NCBI GenBank assembly: GCA_024509875.1
Contig: JAMPIV010004470.1
Span: 185,001 to 249,000 of the forward strand
Source: Oreohelix idahoensis
Taxonomy: Eukaryota > Mollusca > Gastropoda > Stylommatophora > Oreohelicidae
Reading direction: 5' to 3'
DNA: 64,000 nt
Shown here: one piece after another, positions 23,708 through 36,571 of the stretch
How the letters are laid out: every line of letters starts with the position of its first letter
How positions within the stretch are numbered: position 1 is the first letter of the stretch
Program-made: the position numbers and the translations under genes
Notes under the pieces: generated by a model
The model's database searches: none
Told to the model about the DNA's origin: nothing
Seen by the model: the letters and a program-made list of their open reading frames with translations, nothing else

Positions 23708-25856
23708 CCTGTTTATAAACTACTCCTAATATAAAGTATCATGTGACTGTGCTGAACTGTATTTTTCAAATGAAAAATGTTGACTCATTGTGACGAGGCA
23801 CGACCACTTCTACGTAGACACGCGGTCCCATCGTTTATATTAGAACGTATATCCTATTAGAGAACAACACTGCAGTAGATGAGTCATCAAAATAAAGAAT
23901 GTTGGAATTTGGCCCCTCCATCTTGCACAGGCACCACAGGTCAATCACCTGTTTGTCCTAAAAACTAGATTAAGCGAAACATACGAGAGAAAACCGGACT
24001 GACTCTAAAGGCGACGAACTGAAACGGACTACGACTTACGGGACATGGAACACAAGATGTATAAATGGGAAGGAAGAGGAGCTGGTACAAGAGATGAGGA
24101 AATCCAAATTCGAAATCCTGGCTTTAACAGAAACAAAGAAAAATGGACAAGGAGTTAAGGATCTCGGGGGCGACACGCTGCTCTACAGTGGTTTCCCCAC
24201 ATCTGAAAGAGCTAAAAACCACGTGGGTTGTATTGTAACCAAAAACCAAATGAATAGTATCAAGAGATGGAACTGTCTCGGAACGCGTTATGGTCCTAAA
24301 ACTAAAAGAAGGAGAAACCATAGTCAAACTTGTCATTGTGCATGGGCCAAATGAAGATGAGCGAGCACAAGTCAAGGAGGGATTCTTCGAGCTGCTTCAA
24401 AAGACAGTGAACGACTGCCTGGATAAAATTATCTTGCTCGAAGATTTCAATGCCAGAGTTGGAAATGATCATGCTAGATGAGGAGGAGTTATCGGTTGAT
24501 ATCGAAGAAATACTCCTAATGACAATGGAAACCGACTCCTTTGATTCTGCAATGAGCAGAATCTGATCATTACAAACACAAAGTGCATACATGTATGCAG
24601 TAGGTGTGAACCAACAAAGAATGAGAAGTCAGTGATCGACTATGCCATAGTTAGGAAGAGCTCATTCAAGTATGTCCGGGATGCTAGAGAGTGAAAAGGG
24701 CCAGAGATTGGAAGTGACCTCTACTTGTTAACAATTAAAGAAAAAACTGAAAGAGTTACTTGGACTGGGAACTGCCTTACATCACGCAAGAAGCTAAGTA
24801 AACGAAGAGGAGAAATGAGCATTAAGACCTACAAGCTGAGAGAGCCATAAGTCAAGACCAGATATCAGGGGCGTATTGCTACAGCAGTGAGAAAAACGGA
24901 ACAACAACCTGATGACCTGAAAACACTCTCGCTGAAATTCAAGGATATCATAAAGACAGAAACTGCAGAAGCATGTGGTGAAGTTCGACTTGGGAACAAG
25001 AGAATGAGTGCACCTTGGTGGACAGAAGAAGTCAAAGAGAAAATAAGAGAGAAGAAAATGGCATGGAAATAATACTTAGGAGCTAAAAGCACAGAAGGAA
25101 AAACATAGAAATATAGAGAATATATGATACTCAGAACAGAAGCAAAGAACAAGGTGCAAGCAGCAAAACAGTGGTCCAGGGAAGAATTTAGAGAAAAGCT
25201 AGAAAAAGATGCGCAAGAAAACCAGAAATTGATCTATAAGCGCCTAAAGAATACGAGGAAGGAAAAACAATGTCCTCTTAAATTTATAAAGGACAAGCAA
25301 GGCAAATTGCTTACTACACCGAAAGAAGTAATGGAAAGATGGAAATAATATTTTCAGAGCTCCTGGATGGCGAGCAAGGTCAAACATCAGAAATGATAAC
25401 CACTAGCACAGAAGAGAAAACCAATGGTGGTGAATATGACATAAAGATAGAAGAACCGAAGGCAGCACTGGAGAAAATCAAGATGGGCATATCAGCAGGG
25501 CATGATGGTATAACACGAGAAATGATTAAGTACATGGGAGCAGCAGTCAACCTATTACTCCTAAGGGTTCTACATGCAGCATGGTAAAACAAGACCGTAC
25601 CAAAGGATACGGAGATTGGCATAATAACACCCATTTTCAAAAAAGGGTGACTGTCGTAGATTTTTGATATGAGAATTAAGACTTGGGATGGTCCCTTCTG
25701 AATAGATCTGAATAAGTGATAGTCACAGTGAGAGATAGTAATAGCAATAGATTTCCACGAGTGAGATGGTAGACTGTGATAGAGGCTGTCTCTGAAATCG
25801 AGAAGTCTTCTCTCTTTCACCTATCTTCTACGACAGATTTTAGAGGAGTCAGACAG

Positions 25857-25860
<4 letters not shown>

Positions 25861-25950
<90 letters not shown>
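25861..25950 (+). repeat. (AT)n microsatellite
   Basis: About 90 bp of perfect AT dinucleotide inside the solo LTR. It produces spurious Tyr-Ile open frames. Confidence 0.98.
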
Positions 25951-25952
<2 letters not shown>

Positions 25953-26669
25953 TATATATTTATATCCACTCACGTGCACGCACATACAAGACAACAGTTA
26001 GACGTACAGCCATGGGAAACCTATAACAAATGTTTAAATATATATTTTGGACCGAGCTGACCAACGCACTGATTAATTTAAAAAAAAAAGAAATTTTAAT
26101 TATCATCTAAAATTTCATCACAACACATAGAAATTACATCAAAGCATATACAAATAGTCATACAGTCACTAGAAATGCTACAAAAAAATGATAGACCCAC
26201 AGTATGATCTTATCCCTCAAGGTATGCCCACAGTCCAGTTAGAAGAAAGTGATAGCCCCAAGGAATCAAGGATACATATGATTGGGTCTAATATTTCCCC
26301 CTTTTTAAGGTATGGACAGACTTGATATCTCTGCTCTATTTTAAGGGAAATATGATTAGCAATACTTGCATACAGAAAATTAAGACAGCAAAATGGGTGA
26401 CAAATTACAACAATAAAGAAACCACTCCGTCCTACATTTACTCTATTTAGTCAGCAGTGATCACGTGCATTTGTTCATACTCACAGCTTTGATAGCCACT
26501 TCTGGAAACACAATTTTTAGGACATTCACATACAGAATCGTCAAAGAAAGTCTTTGTCCAAGAAATCCCCAGTTCCAAAAAGACGGAATGAATTCTCTGC
26601 TTCAGGGAACGATTCCTTGGGTGTTCTTATTTTTTCGGATGCTGTTTAGATCACATTAAAATTGTCCAA

Positions 26670-27717
26670 TGTTGAGGACTGTTTCGGGGTTGCAAACATG
26701 TGAATAGCTGCAGACATTCGCATGGGTGCACCACGAACCACCTCAATTGAATTAATACTAGAAATCGCGCAAATCGAGGTATGACGCGTCAAGGCTAGTA
26801 ACCGCAGGTCTATGTATGACCATAGTGCCGTCCAGCGGTGTTTCAAATGTGTGGCAGAGCCACTTATGAAATGTGTATAATATATGTGGCATGGCCACTG
26901 ATGAAGAATATGTATAAATTGGTATATCCACTGTGAATTATAAATAGCGTAGAAATCCGTGTAGATTATGCTGGAAAAGCTAATCAAGTCAAAAGTATAG
27001 GACCAGAGTGTCTCAAGGATAATCGCGAGTAGCGTAAGATACGTTTCGCAAGGATATTTTATTTATGGCAGTTAAAGCCTGGCTAGGAAAGCCAAAGTAT
27101 TGAATAAGTGGACATAGACAGAATACGCGAATATGAGATAAGGATATCATTTCCTAATGATAATAATTCCACTAAACGGATTTGAAAGAGTTGGTTGCAA
27201 ACTCAAGGACGCTATAGAATTAACGGTTAACACAGACGTGCAATGTCTGTAGGACGAACATTGAGTAGATCCTAAAAACTATGTTTTAATGCCAATATTA
27301 GTTGTGTGAAATCGTTCGGTATTCATTTGGAGAAAGGACATGTATTAAAAATTCAGTCGTCAATGGAACTTGTTTTAATTGCCTGAATTATTCAAGTTTA
27401 CTAATGTGCTGTGACTGTTGAGATAACCCTTGCAAGGTCAGTACAGACTATCACATGTATATACAAGTTTAATCATAAAATAATACAACACTGCTGGAGA
27501 ATTAATACGAAGTAATGAACGACACTGAATTAAATAATAATATTGAATCACACAATAAAGGCTCTAAATCTGCAATTGAACTGTAAGCCGAAAGGGTAGA
27601 GATGAATATAATACCTAAAGAATTATTGAAAAGCAACCCAATAACTCACGTCCAACGGGCTTCTAATATTTGGAGATAGAAACGCCCCGTAACATCTGGT
27701 GTCAGAAGCCCGTAACA
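26670..27717 (+). mobile_element. LTR-like insertion nested in the solo LTR
   Basis: This 1048-bp block is absent from the sister LTR at 9144-11745. It starts TGTTGAGG, ends CCGTAACA and is flanked by tccaa and tccag, a 5-bp TSD with one mismatch; the sister LTR has tccag at the empty site. Near the right end, cccgtaacatc occurs twice, and between the two copies lies tggtgtcagaagcc, which looks like a tRNA primer-binding site just after an LTR. It may be an LTR plus the first bases of an internal region left by a recombination deletion. No coding sequence. Confidence 0.55.
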
Positions 27718-30126
27718 TCCAGGCACGAACATTAACGACGAGCACAGTGTCAATAGCTTAGGTTTCTAGAATTGAGGAATGTCAGATCGGTGTCTACTTT
27801 CAGGAAAGGACTATATTTGGTCACCACACCACTAGTCACTTGCCACACAGGCTAAAAATGTACTTGAGTTGTTTCTCAGGAAGAATTAAATATGGCGCGA
27901 TAGGCCTGTTACTTCATTTATCTTTTAAATAACTTGTAAAGATTCTGCACCAAGGTTTTTTTTAAAGGAAAATGCTTTAGTTCTTCACATATATCACTCA
28001 TCAGTACTTAACGCTGGCAAAGTTTTGGGTTAACCCCAGTATTCACTGAATAAAGGAAAAACACATATAAAATAATTATACTTACTAGGTACTCGTTATT
28101 ACTTAAATTTTAAACTGCAAGCGTACAGCTTGACTTATCATTTAAACTTTCCCGTGAAATAAGTTATATAAAAATCAATCATCATGAATTAGGAATACCT
28201 ACGTATTCCGTCAACACTCATGAGGCATCTAGCATTTATAAGTTAGTTTAGAAAAATTATTCTCGTCTGATTATTTAGCAGTAAAATTAAATTCCTTAAT
28301 AGCCGACTGAGTTTAAGCTAGAAATAATAATTTATGTTTTCCACTGTAACTCGTCACTATTAAATAATACAGATTATATAAATTAAGCACTCGGCACCAA
28401 ATCTAACTAGTGAAATATGAAATAAGCGATTATCACTCTAAACACTTCAAAAAATATTAGATACTTAATATAATATATTTACCTCAACACAGAACGACAG
28501 GTAATCGCACACTTTAGAATTATACGCTGATATATTTATTAGAAATCTAAGAGCTCGGCAAATTTCCGAACAAGCTAGGAGCTTTGCTATACATGAACAA
28601 CCTTTCTACTGCGAATTAGGAAAATGAATGAAAATCTAGTTTCAAACTCCGGTTAATATCTTAAACCAGGACAAAGGGGTCCCAACTTATTTCGCAAAAC
28701 GAAATAATCTCCCCTTCTCATTAACACCTACGTACCTAAGACGCATGCCGTAACTGCCAGCAGTGCGTTTTTGACACCTACGTCAAGAAAATGGCGCTTC
28801 TGAGCGAATGCGTGAGTGTCATGGAAAAACCCAGACTATATATCTCATTCCAGCACGCTGCATGAGTGTCATATCAATCTTCACTCCGAGCAACTAGCCT
28901 GAAGAAACGCTGTGTCCGGTGAAAATGTAGACGATACGTCCCCTTAGGTGGCAGTTACTACACTTCACCGAGCAACATAGCCGTAAAACTATTTGTCAGA
29001 TGGAAATCTCCAGACAAATGTCTGCTCTGAGTGAGCCTGTCTGGCGCGATTCACACCTTCCCCGAGCAACTCAGCCAAGGAAACTCGCGTGATAGGTGCA
29101 AATGTAGACAATTTGTCTGCTCATCATGCCTGATGGACTGAAATCCCACCTAAAATTATCTCGTGCAAGGGACTGACGCGTTAGGTAATCTACTGCGTTC
29201 CTAAATGAGAAAACGAAACCGGCAAAGTGAAAATGGGAAAGAAAATATTTCTCGCAAACGAACGAATGCGAAAAATACAGGAAAAGGATAGATAGTGATA
29301 ATAAAATAGAGGATACGGGTGGAAGAAAAAAAGAATAATATAGAAAATTTAATGATCATAAAACTCTCTGTGACAGTGACAACTGACAATGTGGAAACCA
29401 TGGAGGCATATCCCTTTTCAGTGTCCCTAGTAAAATCTACTCTAGAATCCTGGAGCAGAGACTCAGACGACATCTAGCTGAGCCACAAATGGATGAGGTC
29501 TAGAGTGGTACCGAGCAAATCGAAGTATTCAAGACCTAATCTTCACACTCAGACAGTTGAGTGAAAAGGCTCTTGACTTTAAGTTAAGAGTGAGATTTAT
29601 CTTTGCTTCTTAGATCTAGAAAAGGCATTTGACAAGGTCCCAAGGAACAAACTCTGTGACTGTTTGGCAAGGAAGAACATTCAATCACCTCTGATTCATG
29701 CTATACAGAGCTTCTACAAGTATTGCAGAAATTATGTGAGGACAGCAAACCGTTAGTCAGAAGAATTAATGACCACCAAGACAAGGTGATATCCTGTCAC
29801 CTTATCTTTTCATACTCTTCATGGACGATGTCATCAAGGCTTGTAAGGAAAGGACAAGAAAGTATTCAGTGGGGTACTGGAAGATGAGACAGGTCTGTAT
29901 TTCAGAGCTTGCATTTGCTGATGATGTTGCCATGATCGATAAATCAGAGGCGCATCTTTAATCCAACCCGCAAGTCTGGAAGGAAGAGCTGGACAAGAGA
30001 GGGACGATCATATGGAACTAGAAAACAAAAACCATGGTAATATCACAAGAGGAAAGAAGACATCAGATTAAGCTGGGAGAACAGGTCCTGGAACAGGTCG
30101 ACCACTTTAAATACCTTGGAGCTGTC

Positions 30127-30754
30127 TGTCACGGCGCTATTTCGCAGTGACGAAAAATTAGGATGGCGACATTGTTATCAGCGAGTTTAGGGCGACACTG
30201 ATAATGTAAACGGCGAAGTCATGTGACAGAGACGGAAAGATTAGGCGCGAAAGAGGCAGTCAGTTGCTAGCCGAAGGCCGTAGATTATGAGTTATCTATG
30301 ATTCGAGTGTTTATGTGTCATAGATTTTTTGCCGCTCTGGTGTGAGCGTGTCAGTGCCGTGTTTGTGCAGTTCAGTCATACTGCCAGGTATGAGACTAAT
30401 AGATTAATTAATTGAGGCTAGTTTCATTGGCTGTATAATATTGTGTTCCATACGTGTTGTTGGCCGTGTGAGACCTGATTCTGTGTATTATTGATTAAAA
30501 GTGAAGTACGAGTACCTGTAGGATGATGCAGACCACATCACCCCTAGTGTGCCGACGGTCAAGATAATATGGGCCTAACACCATATTCCCAATATGCCTC
30601 AATGGGCGTGTAACGGGTTCCTTTACCTTACCTGTAGAAAGGTGTTGATTTGCTTATTGTCAGCCATTATGTTGTGGTCATGCTGCTAGGGAGCGAGCCT
30701 ATATTTATTAATCCTGTTGTCATTATAAATGCGCGGCATATTTTGGTCTTGGCA
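30127..30754 (+). mobile_element. Solo LTR, 628 bp, holding a SINE
   Basis: It starts TGTCACGG, ends CTTGGCA and is flanked by a perfect 5-bp TSD ctgtc at 30122-30126 and 30755-30759. Excision rejoins the LINE thumb region (KYLGAV followed by IDRQGGITEE). Without the SINE inside it, the LTR is about 512 bp. It is unrelated by eye to the longer LTR family and to the LTRs at 38266 and 46272. Confidence 0.75.
30522..30628 (+). mobile_element. SINE family 1, 5'-truncated
   Basis: It matches the 3' part of the full SINE at 36572-36848. The TSD is tacctgtag at 30513-30521 and 30629-30637. It inserted into the solo LTR, which had inserted into the LINE. Confidence 0.85.
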
Positions 30755-31345
30755 CTGTCATAGACCGGCAGGGAGGCATCACAGAGGAGTTGGCTACCAG
30801 AAGAGCAGCAGCTGAGATACTTTTTCAAGCCATAAATAGAGGATTCCTCAGCAAAAGAGAAGTTGATAAGAAGACGAAGATGGTTGTATACCGCTCCACC
30901 TATGTCCCAGTCTTGACGTATTATGTGAGTCATGGGCAGTGACTACAACCCACACAAGCCAGATGCAAACCTCAGAAATGAGGTATCTGAGGAAGGTGGT
31001 TGAAGTAACAAGAAGAGACATGGTCCGCAATCAGACGACACGTCTAGGCCTAAAAACCAAACCCATGTAGACCCAAGTAGAACAGTCCCAACTAAGATGG
31101 TTTGGCCATGTCTGCAGAATGGGAGAAGATCGGCTGCCACGATAAGCATGGCAAACTAAGAGCCAGGAATCCAGACTTCCAGGACGACCCAAAGTCCGCT
31201 TGGAGGACAACATTAGACAATCTTTGAAGGACCGAGGACTACAATGGAACCAAGCTAGGAGGAAGACAGCCGTTAGAATAGTAAGGCGCTCTCTCTTACA
31301 AAACTCAACACCTCACGGTAGAAGAGGAACGACTAAGTAAGAAAC

Positions 31346-32049
31346 TTAGGAATTTGGGATGAAACGTAGGGTTGGCAGAGAATGAGAGTGCGCGCTACAG
31401 GATCAGTAGGATTCACACTCTTCGACATATACTGACGGAGACTAAGTACCTATGGGTTTGCTCGGAGTGCAGTGACATCTATTCTGTTCAACAATAACAT
31501 GTCCAATAAAAACAGACTTTTCGATCTGGCTAATTTCTTTTAGCTTTGTCTCGTTTTGGCAACACTGACATTATCGTTGAGCGATTGTAGAAAAGTGTGT
31601 AAAACCCCACGCGCTTCATTCATCACTAACTATCCACATCACGCAAGAAAATGATCAAATTTGAACCTAAAATATCCTGGAGATGTCCGTGTTTAAAAGT
31701 ACTAGCTAAAGATGTATCTTAATTAGACGAGAAACTAAAATAACAAAGTTACTCTAATGTGACCTCTGGGGTCTCAGAAGTGTAGTGTACGCTACCACGT
31801 TCGATCACTGTGATTCATAATTTTTTTGGCTACTTTCACACTGCACAAAATGGAAGCGTAATACGTAATCTGTTGACTCAATAGGTTTTCTGTTCAGCAT
31901 TTATTTAGGTGCTCCCAGCTCTGTCAATACATAATAATTTTCACACGTCGTAGCATCCAAATAAAAAACACGGTTACCATAATAAAGTTCATTCTCGCTA
32001 CTTCGGTGTTTACTCTACTGTAAGGCTGCTCAGTTAGTTTACATAAACT
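31346..32049. other. Unassigned stretch
   Basis: No coding, repeat or RNA signal that I can support between the LINE 3' end and the 29-bp satellite. Confidence 0.6.
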
Positions 32050-34045
32050 CTCCACTGCCTTGTCTACTTTAGTTTCTCACGTCTCTCACTGTCTACTTTA
32101 GTTTCTCACGTCTCTCACTGTCTACTTTAGTTTCTCACGTCTCTCATTGTCTACTTTAGTTTCTCACATCTCTCGTTGTCTACTTTAGTTTCACACGTCT
32201 CTCACTGTCTACTTTAGTTCATCACTTCTCTCATTGTCCACTTTAGTTTTTCACGTTTCTCACTGTCTACTTTAGTTTCTCACGTCTCTCATTGTCTACT
32301 TTTGTTTCTCACGTCTCTTAGTGTCTACTTTAGTTTCTCACGTCTCTCCCTGTCTAGTTTAGTTTCTCACGTCTCTTACTGTCTGCTTTACTTTGTCACG
32401 TCTCTCATTGTCTATTTTAGTTTCTCACGTTTCTTACTGTCTGCTTTAGTTTCTCACGTCTCTCATTGTCTACTTTAGTTTCTCAATTCTCTCATTGTCT
32501 ACTTTAGTTTCTCAATTCTCTCATTGTCTACTTTAGTTTCTCCCGTTTCTAACTGTCTACTTTAGTTTCTCACGTCTCTTACTGTCTGCTTTAGTTTCTC
32601 ACGTCTCTCATTGTCTACTTTAGTTTCTCACGTATCTAATGATCTACTTTAGATTCTCTCGTCTCTCATTGTCTACTTTAGTTTCTCCCGTCTCTCACTG
32701 TCTATTTTAGTTTCTCACGTCTCTTACTGTCTGCTTTAGTTTCTCACGTCTCTCATTGTCTACTTTAGTTTCTCACGTATCTAATGATCTACTTTAGATT
32801 CTCTCGTCTCTCATTGTCTACTTTAGTTTCTCACGTCTCTCACTGTCTACTTTAGTTTCTCCCGTCTCTCATTGTCTACTTTATTTTCTTACGTCTCTCA
32901 TTGTCTACTTTAGTTTCTCATGTCTCTCACTGTCTTCTTTAGTTTCTCACGTCTCTCGCTGTCTACTTTAGTTTCTCACGTCTCTCACTGTCTATTTTAG
33001 TTTCTCACTTTCCTCACTGTCTACTTTACTTTCTCACGTCTCTCATTGTCTACTTTAGTTTTTCACGTCTCTCACTGTCTACTTTAGTTTCTCTCGTCTC
33101 TCACTGTCTACTTTAGTTTCTTAAGTCTTTCACAGTCTACTTTAGTTTCTCACGTCTCTCATTGTCTACGTTAGTTTCTCACGTCTCTCACTGTCTACTT
33201 TAGTTTCTCACGTCTCTCACTGTCTACTTTAGTTTCTCATGTCTCCCACTGTCTACTTTAGTTTCTCACGTCTCTCACTGTCTACTTTAGTTTCTCACGT
33301 CTCTCACTGTCTACTTTAGTTTCTCATGTCTCTCACTGTCTACTTTAGTTTCTCACGTCTCTCACTGTCTACTTTAGTTTCTCATGTCTCTCACTGTCTA
33401 CTTTAGTTTCTCACGTCTCTCACTGTCTACTTTAGTTTCTCACGTCTCTCACTGTCTACTTTAGTTTCTCACGTCTCTCACTGTCTACTTTAGTTTCTCA
33501 TGTCTCTCATTGTGTACTTTTGTTTCTCACGTCTCTCATTGTCTACTTTAGTTTCTCATGTCTCTCACTGTCTACTTTAGTTTCTCACGTCTCTCACTGT
33601 CTACTTTAGTTTCTCATGCCTCTCACTGTCTACTTTAGTTTCTTACGTCTCTCACTGTCTACTTTAGTTTCTCACGTCTCTCACTGTCTACTTTAGTTTC
33701 TCACGTCTCTCACTGTCTACTTTAGTTTCTCATGTCTCTCACTGTCTACTTTAGTTTCTCACGTCTCTCACTGTCTACTTTAGTTTCTCATGTCTCTCAC
33801 TGTCTACTTTAGTTTCTCACGTCTCTCACTGTCTACTTTAGTTTCTCATGCCTCTCACTGCCTACTTTACTTTCTCACGTCTCTCACTGCCTACTTTAGT
33901 TTCTCACGTCTCTCACTGTCTACTTTAGTTTCTCACGTCTCTCACTGCCTACTTTAGTTTCTCATGTCTCTCATTGTGTACTTTTGTTTTTTACGTCTCT
34001 CATTCTCTAATTAATTTCTCATGCTTCTCACTGTCTACTGTCTTG
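32050..34045 (+). repeat. 29-bp tandem satellite
   Basis: About 68 tandem units of a pyrimidine-rich 29-bp sequence built around ctgtctactttagtttctca followed by cgtctctca. The first third (to about 33160) is more diverged; the rest is homogeneous, with alternating cacg and catg variants that suggest a 58-bp dimer or higher-order unit. Every unit carries a TAG, so no long frame exists. There are no spacers. Confidence 0.95.
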
Positions 34046-36559
34046 TCCTACACTATATAGAAGTGTGATCTGATCTTGCTTGAAATTATTATCTTATGTT
34101 GACCGGACATCTTCGGGGTTTTTAGTTTAGTCTCAAAGATTGTATTTTCATGCTGAGTTGCGTTAGATGACCTAATTTTTATATCTGAAGATACACATAC
34201 CTGACAAAATGAATGAATCTTCCAACACTACTGACATTGCTCTAAAAATTCACTGACATCACTCGCGTTCTCTATCTAGTGTCAGTTTGGGTCCATTCTT
34301 ACTACTGGACGGTCACAGCATGAGCACAATTCCCAGCTATATTCCACTCAAGAAATTTCAACCTGAGATTCGTGGGGTCTTTACCCTAGGAAGACCAACA
34401 ATGAACTGCCAACCATGCACTCTGACATTTGGCTCTCTATTATTGACTCTCCCGGTGATTCGTGCAACCCGTCGTACGCTCTCGTGACCCTAAATGATCA
34501 AGAAAGCATGCATTATTTTGTACACTTTAACCTGACAGCTAACAAAAAAGGGAGCTACTGTTTAAACTAATCTTCTACGAAGTTTGCTTCCCTGTGGATT
34601 TTCTGAAAAGAAATAAACGACAGTGGGAACTATATTCCCCACACGCAGCGAAGGAAAAAATGTTGGCTATGATGTAGATGAAGATTTATGAAAAGTCAAA
34701 CTTTAGTTCAGCCTGACTGAAATTTTGTCTATTAAAATTATGATTCCTGCTTATTTCTAGATTTCCCGATCACTTTCAAGCTGTTATGCGATCAAATTTC
34801 ACCTGCTCTATTTGGTTTGACGTAGTCACTCAAGCGTGAAGTCTGTTGGTTTAGTGACTATATGCAACAGTCGATGCTATACTTTGTTTCTATTAATTAA
34901 TTACTATACGGGAGCTAAAACCGCGTTTTTACGCGCTAGTTTAGCTATCGTTACCGTCGCGCGCCACTTGAACTGGCGAGCCGTAAAATTGGTACAAAAC
35001 CCGAGCCACTTCACGGGGCTTGCCGGATACTTCCGAAATAACATGAGAGAGAAAAGAAAGAGGCGGTGACAGATCTACATCTTGTTACAAAGCGAAGTTC
35101 CTAAACGAAAGAGAACTCGACCAACTGATGTGTGATACAAAGAAGTCACTACAATTAGACCCAGTTGCCACATAAGCCAGCCTTCATCATAAACTCATCG
35201 TAGCCAATAGAAGTAACAGATAAGTGAAAACGCAGGACTCAAGTGATTTAACCCAGATGTCACATTCCGCTTCAATGGTTTTTCAATTTAAAAATTAAAT
35301 ACAAATGCATATAACAAAGTGATATCTCAAAATTTTTACACAACAGAAGATTTATTTTTGTGTTTTAAATTAACGTGTACAACTATTGACATCAATTTGT
35401 TACTTTAGTTTCAGACATTGTAATCTTAATGTATTTAGTAAGTAAATATACTTAATTTATTCGCGTAAAAAAGAACATAGTGTGACTGAGTCGCACCTGA
35501 CATGAGAGAAAACACACAATTATGACCTTCGGGAAGACTTTGGCACTTTATTATGGCCCATATTATGACCCAATCAGAGTACAGTTGGACTAAATAACTT
35601 TTGTTTCAGTGACATTTACTGTTTGCGCATGCACTAAAACTCTGTTTTCACTTATATTTATTGTTGAATAATTACTTCTGCTGGGCGGATCCTTCCTGAG
35701 CCTATTATCTTTATCAACATATATTACAACTGAAGAAGAGCCGCGGCAGTAAGAACATTGCAGAAGTACAGTATATCTCAGCTTTATGTAGTAGATACAA
35801 CATTTATCACTTTCTACGTAGCAATACTTTGGTAATAACTATTCTTGTGTCAAACAGTATATTTGTTGAAGTAAAAGTCCTCCTTTTAAATAATCCTTTC
35901 TACTCAAATCTCTGGCCAAAATTCGTGGACCACTACGGCAAATTAGGTAACCTTCGCCACAAATGCATTTGAATAAGTGTCTAAGTCAAAAATGGCCGCT
36001 ATGGTAATATAGTCGGGATTTTTTCTATCTCCTAGAAACTTAATTCATGTTTGATAACTGTTCAACTGAGACGTCTTATTGTCTTTCGTCACAAAGTCCC
36101 AGTGTTTCACATGCAAGCTTGTCAGTAAATGATTCTTTTCTTTATTTATATTATTATTTGTTTTGTATTTACCTTTATGTAAAGTCCACGATCCTTGGCT
36201 GTGAGATTTCAAATCTTGCTTCTAGTTATTCAGCATCATTGTTCACACTTATTTCCCTAATCTTAGATGACGTTGTCTTGATTGTTGACTGTATACGGTA
36301 CGGTACGACTTTAGTTTCTGATTGCTTTCTTGACTCCAGTAGCTTACGTATTTTTGGCTTGGTTCCAATGATGCCATGAAGCACAGTTTAGAGTATAAAT
36401 TAGAACACTTGAGCCTAATGTACTGCACTTGCTGCTGTGACAGCGTTCTGCTGTAGCATTTCTGTGATGTAATATATCAGTCTGCATCTTTGCCGTAGGC
36501 ATACTGAGAAACTATATATTTCACTGCTACAGGGGCGTACTGGTATTTTATCTAGCTCC
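34046..36559. other. Unassigned stretch
   Basis: AT-rich DNA without a supportable gene. Short frames (34287-34487, 34836-35069, 36047-36379) have no recognisable domain. A GLAGYFR peptide near 35020 recalls the gypsy RT-RNase H joint but nothing around it supports that. Confidence 0.5.
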
Positions 36560-36571
36560 ATTCTCAAGAGA

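Larger units (their letters stand above)
18036..25205. repeat. Segmental duplication, copy B
   Basis: Homologous to 1973-8412 in the same orientation, with starting points about 16.06 kb apart. Relative to copy A it has gained a LINE (18263-18697) and a MITE (21070-21352), has an expanded poly-G tract (23101-23175), and lost about 100 bp of the LINE family 2 fragment near 20750. Homology to copy A ends at about 25205 only because copy A is interrupted there; the LINE in copy B continues. The blocks 18712-20524, 20787-21065, 21357-22373 and 23340-23600 show no supportable gene. Confidence 0.9.
25652..29375 (+). mobile_element. Solo LTR, long-LTR family, 3724 bp
   Basis: It begins TGTCGTAG and ends TGTGACA, with a perfect 5-bp TSD gtgac at 25647-25651 and 29376-29380. 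It interrupts the LINE RT between the KKGD motif and the following NYRG-type segment. It aligns with 9144-11745. The extra length comes from an (AT)n array at 25861-25950, an LTR-like insertion at 26670-27717 and smaller differences. No coding sequence is evident. Confidence 0.85.
24031..31345 (+). mobile_element. LINE family 3, long copy split by two solo LTRs
   Basis: One LINE can be followed through three pieces. At 24031-25646 lies the endonuclease and linker: KSKFEILALTETKK, VKLVIVHGPNEDERAQV and APWWTEEVKEKIREKKMAWK. At 29381-30121 lies the RT: EQRLRRHLAEPQMDE, LEKAFDKVPRNKL, GDILSPYLFILFMDDV and FADDVAM, all in shifted frames. At 30760-31345 lie the C-terminal tail and the 3' end. Excising the LTRs at 25652-29375 and 30127-30754, plus one TSD copy each, restores continuous homology at both joints. 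Many stops and frameshifts make it inactive. The 3' terminus (cgactaagtaag) equals the ends of the fragments at 6086-6540 and 22822-23326. Confidence 0.85.

Noticed and set aside
32050..34045. CRISPR-like array (also considered for 55060-55460 and 61036-63112)
   Set aside because: Units are contiguous without unique spacers, and the DNA is eukaryotic.
35000..35060. GLAGYFR peptide resembling a gypsy RT-RNase H joint
   Set aside because: Only seven residues match and neither side continues as RT or RNase H.
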